A stretch of DNA of 14,293 nucleotides from Clostridiales bacterium (GTDB lineage: Bacteria > Bacillota > Clostridia > Oscillospirales > Oscillospiraceae). The notes beneath the pieces were generated by a model. It was not told the DNA's origin and did not search any database. It was given only the letters and a program-made list of their open reading frames with translations. The translations under genes and the position numbers were made by a program. Of the stretch, positions 6,981-12,919 are shown one piece after another. The DNA is taken from contig SFHI01000086.1 of assembly GCA_004555705.1 (NCBI GenBank), positions 1 through 14,293 on the forward strand, in the 5' to 3' direction. Positions within the stretch are counted from its first letter, which is position 1. Each line of letters starts with the position of its first letter.

Positions 6981-7634
6981 ATGGCGGAGGTCAAGCACAT
7001 CAAAACCATCCGGGATCAGGTGTACCAGATTCTGCGGGATGAAATCTGCGCGGGGAAATATGCCCCCGGCTCCTGGCTCCAGGAAACGGAGCTGACGGAA
7101 TATCTGGGGGTGAGCCGGAGCCCGGTGCGGGAGGCGCTGCGCCGGCTGGTGGCGGACGGACTGTTGATGGAGATTCCCAACAAGGGTGTGTTCGTAAAGG
7201 AATTTACCGCCCGGGATATTGACGAGATTTTCGATATGCGGGTGATGCTGGAGTCCTACGCCATCCGCAAAAGCCGCAGCCGGATGACCTCGGCCAGACT
7301 GCAGAAGCTGTTTGACATTCTGGAGGAGCTGGAGCATACCCATGCCACAGGGGATCTGGCTGTCTACACCCAGACCGACGAGATTCTTCACAACCGGATT
7401 GTGGAGCTCAGCGAAAACAGTCTGGTGATTTCCACCTACGACCGGGTTCGTTCCATGAACCAGCAGTTCCGGGTGCTGTCCCTGTCCAGCCACCGCAGAT
7501 TTGACGAGTCGCTGGAGGAGCACCGGCAGATCGTCCAGTCCCTGGCGGTGGGCGATGTGGAAACCGCCTGCGCCACCAACACCCGGCATCTGGAGCTGGC
7601 CTGCCAGTGCATCAAGGAGCACCTGAGCCGGTAG
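6981..7634 (+). CDS. GntR-family transcriptional regulator, FCD subfamily
   Basis: The 217-residue protein has an N-terminal winged helix-turn-helix (residues 6-75, with LTEYLGVSRSPVREALRRL at 38-56) and a C-terminal all-helical FCD ligand domain. The metal/ligand residues expected of FCD proteins are in place: D133, H137, H181 and H203. Such regulators respond to small carboxylates or sugar acids and usually repress a nearby catabolic operon. The ATG at 6981 follows AGGAGG. It is convergent with the GntP gene and divergent from the reductase-AEC pair, so either operon may be its target. The GntR-like site at the larA promoter (12431-12445) points to the sugar-acid cluster, by inference. Confidence 0.93.
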   Translation: MAEVKHIKTIRDQVYQILRDEICAGKYAPGSWLQETELTEYLGVSRSPVREALRRLVADGLLMEIPNKGVFVKEFTARDIDEIFDMRVMLESYAIRKSRSRMTSARLQKLFDILEELEHTHATGDLAVYTQTDEILHNRIVELSENSLVISTYDRVRSMNQQFRVLSLSSHRRFDESLEEHRQIVQSLAVGDVETACATNTRHLELACQCIKEHLSR

Positions 7635-7652
7635 AATAGGATATATCAGGAA

Positions 7653-7680
7653 CGGGAGGCCTCGCGCCTCCCGGTTTTTT
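7653..7680 (+). terminator. Terminator of the GntR-family gene
   Basis: CGGGAGGC (7653-7660) pairs with GCCTCCCG (7666-7673) around a 5-base loop, followed by a run of six T. It lies 19 bases after the stop codon. Confidence 0.9.
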
Positions 7681-7697
7681 ATGGATATCGCAGGCGC

Positions 7698-7806
7698 GGT
7701 AAATTATTGTTTGTCGGGCTGTGCCGCAATTACCTGTCATTGCGAACCAGCGCGCACGCTGGTGTGGCAATCCCCCCGATGAATGGAACCAGGTAACGAT
7801 TACCAC
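7698..7806. repeat. Palindromic repeat element F (truncated left half)
   Basis: The copy starts with GGTAAATTATTGTTTG, keeps CTGTCATTGCGA, one CCAG hairpin (7747-7762) and the GGTAACGATTACCAC segment, then stops abruptly. The right arm and right end are absent, and the gntP terminator follows within 15 bases. Confidence 0.8.
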
Positions 7807-7819
7807 GCCGGTGGTGTGA

Positions 7820-7851
7820 AAAAGAGGGCTGACCGGGGTCAGCCCTCTTTT
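7820..7851 (-). terminator. Terminator after the GntP permease gene
   Basis: AAAAGAGGGCTGAC (7820-7833) and GTCAGCCCTCTTTT (7838-7851) are perfect inverted repeats with a CGGG loop. Read on the minus strand the stem ends in CTTTTTCAC just after the permease stop. Flanking A and T runs make it potentially bidirectional. Confidence 0.9.
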
Positions 7852-7856
7852 GGCGC

Positions 7857-9311
7857 TTAGTGGATGAACAGGGACAGGATCACCAGGATCACGGAGCCAA
7901 AGGCGGGAACCAGGATGGAGCCGATGGACCAGGTCTTCAGGCTGGTCTTGATGTCCATGCCGGAGAAGTTGGTGACCACGTGGAAGTAGGAGTCGTTGAG
8001 GTAGCTGGGGCACATGGTGGTCAGACACAGGGCCATGGCCGCCAGATACGGGTTGATGCCCAGCACGCCCATCATGGGAGCGATGATGGCGGAGCCGGTA
8101 ATCATAGCGGTGGTGCCGGAGCCCTGGGGGAATCTCATAATGACACCGATGATGATGGGAACCAGGATGCCGGGGATGCCGGTGGCCACGATCCAGTTGG
8201 CCATGATGCCGGCAGCGCCGGTGGCATTGATGACAGCGCCCAGAGCGCCGCCAGCGGCGGTGATGAACACAATGGGACCGGCGTCACGGCAGGCTTCCTG
8301 CATCAGGCCGACGCAGGTCTTCTTGTCGTAGGAAGCGCACAGCAGGAACGCGCCCATGCACAGGGAAATGAACAGAGCGATGACGGGCTGGCCCAGGAAG
8401 GAAACCACGTTGGCAACGGCGGTGCCCTTCAGGACGGCGATCTGGCCCACCAGGGTGTTGGCGAAGATCAGAATGATGGGAACCAGCAGAGTGGCGAAGG
8501 ACAGTCCGGCGCTGGGCAGTTTCTCGGCGCCCAGCAGCTCGGCGAAGTCCTCGGTGACCAGGTCTTCGTTATTGGCCTGCTTGGCGGCGATCCGGTCCAG
8601 GACCACCAGCTGCTCGGGAGAATACTTGGAGCGGTCGATCTCATAGGGAACGACCAGATCGGGGTACTTGTTGCCGAAGTACCGGAACAGCAGCACGGAG
8701 AAGATGAACAGGGGCACGGAAATGGCGATGCCGCAGAGGATGAACAGACCCAGGTCAATGGCGGCGCCGTGCTGGTTGAAGGTGGAAACCACAGCCAGAG
8801 GGCCGGGCGTGGGGGGAACCATGAAGTGGGTGATGTACAGGCCCATGCCCAGGATGCCGCCCAGGCCAACCATGGATTTCTTGGTCAGACGGGAGAACTC
8901 CTTAGCCAGGGAGGACAGGATCACGAAGCCGGAGTCACAGAACACGGGGATGGAGACCACGAAACCAGTCAGGCCCAGAACCACGTCGCAGTTCTTCACG
9001 CCGACCAGCTTCAGGATGGTCAGGGCCATGCGCTTGGCGGCGCCGCTCTTCTCCAGGAAGATGCCCATGATACAGCCGAAGCCGATGACAACGCCGATGG
9101 AAGCCATGGTGTTGCCAAAGCCCTTGGTAACGGTGGAGACGCAGCCGGTGAGGGTCGCGACCACGGAGCCCTCCGGGCCGAAGGGCATCGCCAGAACGGC
9201 GATCAGAATTGCGGAGATGATCAGGGACGGGAATGCATGCATTTTGGTGAAGATAATCAGACCCATCATCACCACAATGCCGATGGCCATTGCCAGTACG
9301 GGATGCAACAT
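7857..9311 (-). CDS. GntP-family sugar-acid/hydroxy-acid permease
   Basis: The 484-residue protein has 12-14 predicted membrane helices. Family blocks of the gluconate:H+ symporters (GntP) are visible: an N-terminal PVLAMAIGIVVMM helix, a CDSGFVILSSLAKEF segment, MVPPTPGPLAVVSTF after the first third, RFPQGSGTTAMITGSAII, and YLNDSYFHVVTNFSGMD near the C-terminus. Members import gluconate, related aldonates, glycerate or other hydroxy acids with protons. The start is ATG with AGGAGG upstream. It is the last gene of the minus-strand run, separated by 273 bases holding repeat G from the dehydratase, and I see no convincing own promoter. Context supports import of the acid used by the LarA and UxaA-type enzymes; substrate is inferred only by class. 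Confidence 0.93.
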   Translation of the reverse strand: MLHPVLAMAIGIVVMMGLIIFTKMHAFPSLIISAILIAVLAMPFGPEGSVVATLTGCVSTVTKGFGNTMASIGVVIGFGCIMGIFLEKSGAAKRMALTILKLVGVKNCDVVLGLTGFVVSIPVFCDSGFVILSSLAKEFSRLTKKSMVGLGGILGMGLYITHFMVPPTPGPLAVVSTFNQHGAAIDLGLFILCGIAISVPLFIFSVLLFRYFGNKYPDLVVPYEIDRSKYSPEQLVVLDRIAAKQANNEDLVTEDFAELLGAEKLPSAGLSFATLLVPIILIFANTLVGQIAVLKGTAVANVVSFLGQPVIALFISLCMGAFLLCASYDKKTCVGLMQEACRDAGPIVFITAAGGALGAVINATGAAGIMANWIVATGIPGILVPIIIGVIMRFPQGSGTTAMITGSAIIAPMMGVLGINPYLAAMALCLTTMCPSYLNDSYFHVVTNFSGMDIKTSLKTWSIGSILVPAFGSVILVILSLFIH

Positions 9312-9389
9312 TGATAAAACCTCCTGTAAATCTCTTTCTATACCAACGCCTTAGCGTTTAGTACCTCTTTTACGCGAAAGGGGGAAGCT

Positions 9390-9570
9390 GATAAATTGGT
9401 GTTTATGGTTTTCAAACACGTTGCATTCCTACCGTAGGGGCGGCTATTAGCCGCCCGAAACGTTGAATTTTTTGCGTGTTTTCGTACAAAACGAACATGT
9501 TTGTCGTCGTTAGGTTGCGGGCGGCTAATAGCCGCCCCTACGATCACAAATCGACAAACACCAATTTAAC
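9390..9570. repeat. Palindromic repeat element G (TTGGTGTTTA ends, GGCGGCTA core)
   Basis: The left end GATAAATTGGTGTTTA (9390-9405) is an inverted match to CAAACACCAATTTAAC (9555-9570). The interior carries a perfect 25-bp inverted repeat (9433-9457 against 9518-9542), each arm holding the self-palindrome GGGCGGCTATTAGCCGCCC or its complement. There is no ORF. It separates the dehydratase large subunit from the GntP gene inside the apparent minus-strand operon. Confidence 0.88.
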
Positions 9571-9584
9571 GTCGGGATAGCCTG

Positions 9585-10763
9585 TCAGATCACGGGGCCG
9601 AGGCAGAAGATGTCCATGGAGCCAAAGTAGCCCAGGGCCTCGTTCTTGGTCATCTGGCCGGAGAGCACCTGCAGCATCAGCTGGAAGGCCTCCTCGCCAA
9701 CCTCCTCGATGGTCTTTTCACCGGTGATGATCCGGCCCGCGTTCAAGTCCATATCGTGCTGCATCCGCTGGTAGGTGTTGGGATTGCCGCAGATTTTGAT
9801 GACGGGCATGGAGGGGAAGCCCTGGGGCGCGCCCCGTCCGGTGGAGAACATCATGAACTGGGCGCCGGTGGCCGCCATGCCGGTGAGAATCTCCGGCTCC
9901 CGGCCGGGAGCGTCCTTGATCCACAGGCCCTTCTGGCCGTCCACCCGGTCGCAGTATTCCAGCACGCCCTGGATGGGCCGGTGGCCGGACTTGACGATGG
10001 CGCCCAGGCTCTTTTCCTCGATGCTGCTCAGGCCCCCCGCGATGTTGCCGGGAGTGGGCTGGCCGCCCCGCATATCCTCGCCGATGGCCTTGGCCCGCTT
10101 CTCCATGCGGTCCACGATCTCATAGATTTTCTGTCCCACGGGGCCGTTTTCGCCGCCCACCGCCCGCCGGGCCAGGATATGCTCACCGCCCAGGAACTCG
10201 GTGGTCTCACCGAACACCACGGTGGCGCCCAGATCCACCAGCTTGTCCGCGATGTAGCCGATGACGCAGTTGCTGGCCATGCCGGAGGTGGTGTCGGAGG
10301 CGCCGCACTTGATGGCCATGACCACGTTGGAGATGTCCACGGGAACCCGCTGCTGGCCGGAGATTTCCTGCACCAGCCGCTGGGCCGCGTCGATGCCCGC
10401 CTGGATGGCCCGGGAGGTGCCTCCCAGCTCCTGGATGCGGATGATCTCCACCGGCTTGCCGGAGGCGCGGATCTCCTCCACCATCCGCTCATGGTCGGTG
10501 CCCTCGCAGCCCAGGCTGACGATCAGCGCCGCACCCACGTTGGGGCTCTGGCCCAGGTTGGACAGGGTGTCCGTGACCCGCTTCAGGTCGATGGGCAGCT
10601 GGCAGCAGCCCTGGTGATGGAAATAGCCGATGGTGCCCTGGACCTGGCGGCAGATGGCCTGGCCCACATCGTTGGCACAGATGACGCTGGGGATCACGGC
10701 CACCAGGTTTCTGGCGCCGTACTTCCCGTTGGCACGGGGATAGCCCATAAAGGTATAGCTCAT
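9585..10763 (-). CDS. UxaA/GarD/SuyB-type dehydratase, large catalytic subunit
   Basis: The 392-residue protein matches the catalytic domain of altronate dehydratase, galactarate dehydratase and (2R)-sulfolactate sulfo-lyase (SuyB). Motifs seen: GYPRANGKYGARN (7-19), HHQGCCQ (49-55), SLGCE (83-87), KCGASDTTSG (152-161), then ETTEFLGGEH, and GRGAPQGFPSMPVIKICGN in the last third. The family removes water, or sulfite in SuyAB, from a 2,3-substituted hydroxy acid to give a 2-keto-3-deoxy acid. The start ATG at 10763 follows AGGGAGGA; the longer frame overlaps the small subunit gene and is rejected. It starts 13 bases after the small-subunit gene, and 98 plus 392 residues equal a normal fused UxaA. 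Its exact substrate is open. Confidence 0.92.
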   Translation of the reverse strand: MSYTFMGYPRANGKYGARNLVAVIPSVICANDVGQAICRQVQGTIGYFHHQGCCQLPIDLKRVTDTLSNLGQSPNVGAALIVSLGCEGTDHERMVEEIRASGKPVEIIRIQELGGTSRAIQAGIDAAQRLVQEISGQQRVPVDISNVVMAIKCGASDTTSGMASNCVIGYIADKLVDLGATVVFGETTEFLGGEHILARRAVGGENGPVGQKIYEIVDRMEKRAKAIGEDMRGGQPTPGNIAGGLSSIEEKSLGAIVKSGHRPIQGVLEYCDRVDGQKGLWIKDAPGREPEILTGMAATGAQFMMFSTGRGAPQGFPSMPVIKICGNPNTYQRMQHDMDLNAGRIITGEKTIEEVGEEAFQLMLQVLSGQMTKNEALGYFGSMDIFCLGPVI

Positions 10764-10776
10764 GACGGTTCCTCCC

Positions 10777-11073
10777 TTACAGATCGCCCCGGCCCCGGAG
10801 GGCGTCCAGGTTGTGCACATGGACGTAGTCGCCCTTGGAGATGGGATGGCTGGCGGCGCCGATGCACTCGCCGTATTTCATAATGTGTTCGCCGGGGGCA
10901 ATGTCCCGCAGGGCGATTTTGTGGCCGTAGGGCACGTCGCCGTGGACGGTGATGATCTCGGAATTGCCCTTCTTGTCCCGGACCTCCACCTCGGTGCCGT
11001 CCTTGATTCCGTTTGCGAAAATGGTGGCTACATTGTCCAGGTCGTCAACCTTCAGCGCTAATTTCAGTTCCAT
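10777..11073 (-). CDS. UxaA/SuyA-type dehydratase small subunit (SAF domain)
   Basis: This 98-residue protein is a stand-alone SAF domain as found at the N-terminus of altronate and galactarate dehydratases or as SuyA. The diagnostic stretch is VPYGHKIALRDIAPGE (47-62), KYGECIGAA (66-74) and the C-terminal KGDYVHVHNL (80-89). It should associate with the large subunit encoded 13 bases downstream and help bind substrate. A clean AGGAGG precedes the ATG, and the gene starts 9 bases after the larA stop, so the three genes are tightly coupled. Split subunits are usual for SuyAB and for many Firmicute UxaA-like enzymes, so the split does not settle the substrate. Confidence 0.92.
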   Translation of the reverse strand: MELKLALKVDDLDNVATIFANGIKDGTEVEVRDKKGNSEIITVHGDVPYGHKIALRDIAPGEHIMKYGECIGAASHPISKGDYVHVHNLDALRGRGDL

Positions 11074-11082
11074 GGTTCCTCC

Positions 11083-12360
11083 TTATTCCTTAACCGCCAG
11101 GACGGCCACGCCGTCTGGGATGACCACCACCCGGGCATCCTTGCCCTTCATTTCGTAGGCCATGGCCAGGGCCTCGTCGGGAGAGGAGGCGGGGATCATG
11201 TTGGCCTTGCGGACCAGCTCGTGGTCTAAGTAGGTGGTGACCAGAATGATTTTATGTTTTTTCAGAATCCGGGAATAAATCTGGGCGCACCACTGCTCGG
11301 GAATGGTCTCCTTGGGCGGAATCCTGGACAGGTATTCGTCAATCTCGTCCACGGTGCCCCGGACAATGAGCTTCTCAAAGTGGGTGCCGCCCATGCCGTC
11401 GAAGCAGGAGGCGCACATGATGATGACACCCCCGTCGGCACAGCAGGCCTCCGCGGTGGCCACAGCCTTGGGACTCTGGTACAGGTTCTGGTCCAGAGGA
11501 TAGCCGCCGTTGGAGGTGATGACAATGTCGCCGGTGATGCTGGGGCACTGGGCCAGCTTCCGGACAAAGGATACGCCGGTGGCGTGGGCCTCCTCCAGGT
11601 CGCCTGCGAAGGCGGCAATGACTTTCTTTTCCCCGTTCAGGGCCACGTTCAGGATGAACTGGACGTTGACGGCCCGGGCGGCGCAGACCATATCCTCGTG
11701 GATGGGGTTGTGGGCCAGGACGCCGGTGGTGGAGTAGGGGCTGGAAATGGCCTTGTAGGAGTGGTTCTCGTTGACGGTGGCGGCGTTGCAGATGCCGGGC
11801 AGGATGCTCTTGCGGCCGCCGGAGAAGCCCGCGAAGAAGTGGGGCTCGATAAAGCCCTCGGTGATCAGCAGGTCGCAGTCCAAAGCTGCCTTGTTCACCC
11901 ACAGCTCCGCGCCGGAGGGCAGACTGCGGACGTAGGCAAAGTCCTCGTCCTTGAAGGCCTCGTTGACCACGATCTTCTCATTGTCCACGATGGCGTCGCC
12001 GAACATCCGGCGCTGCTCGGCCTCCGTGGTGGGACGGTGCAGGCCCGTGGCGATGAGGATGGTGATGTCCGCGTCGGGATTGCCCTCCCGGATTTCCCGC
12101 AGCAGGATGGGCAGGGTCAGCTTGCTGGGCACGGCCCGGGTATGGTCGCTGGTGACCAGGGTGACCTTCTTCTTACCCTTGGCCAGCTCCCGGAGGCGCT
12201 TCGTGCCGATGGGATTTGCCAGGGCCTCCTCCACCAGCTCCGCCTCGGATTTGCCGGGATCAAAGGTATCGGTTTTCGCGGTGATGACGGCCTCCAGATT
12301 CTCTTCCTCCACATGAAGGTCCAGAGAGGAGGTGTAATAGGGAATTTTTATGGTTTTCAT
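11083..12360 (-). CDS. larA: LarA-family nickel-pincer hydroxy-acid racemase/epimerase
   Basis: The 425-residue protein is a full-length LarA homologue. The cofactor and catalytic residues fall on the same numbers as in the Lactobacillus plantarum enzyme: SDHTRAVPSK (71-80), H108 in ATGLHRPTT, H174 in EGFIEPHFFAGFSGGRK, K184 that anchors the pincer cofactor, and H200 (NENH) as nickel ligand. LarA proteins invert the C2 hydroxyl of 2-hydroxy acids by hydride transfer; known members act on lactate, malate, phenyllactate or gluconate. It needs LarB, LarC and LarE to make the cofactor, and none is in the window. Position as first gene before a UxaA-type dehydratase and GntP suggests a sugar acid or related acid as substrate rather than lactate. 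The ATG follows GGAAGG. Confidence 0.93.
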   Translation of the reverse strand: MKTIKIPYYTSSLDLHVEEENLEAVITAKTDTFDPGKSEAELVEEALANPIGTKRLRELAKGKKKVTLVTSDHTRAVPSKLTLPILLREIREGNPDADITILIATGLHRPTTEAEQRRMFGDAIVDNEKIVVNEAFKDEDFAYVRSLPSGAELWVNKAALDCDLLITEGFIEPHFFAGFSGGRKSILPGICNAATVNENHSYKAISSPYSTTGVLAHNPIHEDMVCAARAVNVQFILNVALNGEKKVIAAFAGDLEEAHATGVSFVRKLAQCPSITGDIVITSNGGYPLDQNLYQSPKAVATAEACCADGGVIIMCASCFDGMGGTHFEKLIVRGTVDEIDEYLSRIPPKETIPEQWCAQIYSRILKKHKIILVTTYLDHELVRKANMIPASSPDEALAMAYEMKGKDARVVVIPDGVAVLAVKE

Positions 12361-12430
12361 GGATTTTCACCTTCCAATTCCAAAACGGTCAGCTGTTTGT
12401 TGGGAATAATACACAAAAATATCTGTGTGG

Positions 12431-12445
12431 TGTATACATTATACA
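12431..12445. promoter_or_regulatory. Candidate GntR-type operator over the larA -10 box
   Basis: TGTATA (12431-12436) and TATACA (12440-12445) are perfect inverted repeats around CAT. They cover the -10 box and start site of the larA promoter. GTATAC-centred sites are typical for GntR-family proteins (Bacillus GntR binds a TTGTATACAA-like site), so the FCD regulator at 6981 is a natural candidate. This is inference. Confidence 0.5.
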
Positions 12446-12467
12446 TTTGGAGACAGGGGATTGTCAA
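12438..12467 (-). promoter_or_regulatory. Promoter of the larA-dehydratase operon
   Basis: On the minus strand, TTGACA (12462-12467), an 18-base spacer and TATAAT (12438-12443) give consensus -35 and -10 boxes. The start would be near 12431, leaving a leader of about 70 bases before the larA ATG. Confidence 0.85.
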
Positions 12468-12475
12468 CGGAGGAA

Positions 12476-12506
12476 TGCACAAAGTAATGGGGGATTATTT
12501 TGTGCA
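12476..12506. promoter_or_regulatory. 31-bp palindrome upstream of the larA promoter
   Basis: TGCACAAAGTAAT (12476-12488) and ATTATTTTGTGCA (12494-12506) are inverted repeats matching at 12 of 13 positions around GGGGG. The centre lies about 60 bases upstream of the predicted larA start, a position typical of an activator site. The protein that binds it is unknown. Confidence 0.45.
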
Positions 12507-12591
12507 GTCTTTCTAAAATCGGGGGATTTCTTCCGAATGCGCCCGATTTCGGCAGAATGACCAGGGATTTTTTTACCGAAGAAAGGGGAAC

Positions 12592-12620
12592 TTTACATTT
12601 TTCTCCCGGCGTGCTAGAGT
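12592..12620 (+). promoter_or_regulatory. Promoter of the glycerate kinase gene
   Basis: TTTACA (12592-12597), a 17-base spacer and TAGAGT (12615-12620) point rightward to the kinase. The leader would then contain repeat H, about 270 bases before the start codon. Confidence 0.55.
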
Positions 12621-12645
12621 ATAGGAAAGATCATGGAAGCAGGAC

Positions 12646-12860
12646 GGTAAATTGTTGTTTAGAAAATAAATGCTGTCATTGCGAGCCAGTGCGCACACTG
12701 GCGTGGCAATCCCCCGGTTAGAGGGAAAATGTATCGAAAAGTTCCAGAAAGAGTGAGATTCGCTGCGGTTTTTGGTGGTAATCGTTACCTGATTCTTTTC
12801 GACCGGGGGATTGCCACACCAGTCTGCGGACTGGTTCGCAATGACAGGTAATTTGTAACG
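12646..12860. repeat. Palindromic repeat element H (right end missing, core reversed)
   Basis: It begins with GGTAAATTGTTGTTTA (12646-12661) and carries both arms, with CCAG hairpins at 12686-12701 and 12819-12834. The central segment runs opposite to that of A and E: GGTGGTAATCGTTACC lies at the right, not the left. After ATGACAGGTAATTT the expected TAAACAACAATTTA end is absent. It sits just upstream of the kinase gene. Confidence 0.8.
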
Positions 12861-12919
12861 TGCACTTTCATGGAATTTTTTGCCGGGGCGGGAGGCTCCG
12901 GGGAATGGGAGGACGGATT

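Noticed and set aside
7860..9314. 484-residue open frame on the plus strand opposite the GntP gene
   Set aside because: It mirrors the GntP gene exactly and reads as low-complexity Gly/His/Gln/Asp sequence, a by-product of GC-rich codon use. There is no ribosome site or family motif.
11254..12516. 420-residue plus-strand frame opposite larA
   Set aside because: Antisense shadow of larA with Gly/Val-rich composition and no recognisable domain; larA has all its catalytic residues.
12516..12549. AAATCGGG/CCCGATTT inverted repeat as an operator or terminator
   Set aside because: Arms are only 8 bp with an 18-base spacer and no T-run, so it is not distinguishable from chance.
2548..12860. Dispersed repeats read as a CRISPR array
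   Set aside because: Copies are 180-250 bases, palindromic and spread over 12 kb between genes, with no regular spacers and no cas genes.
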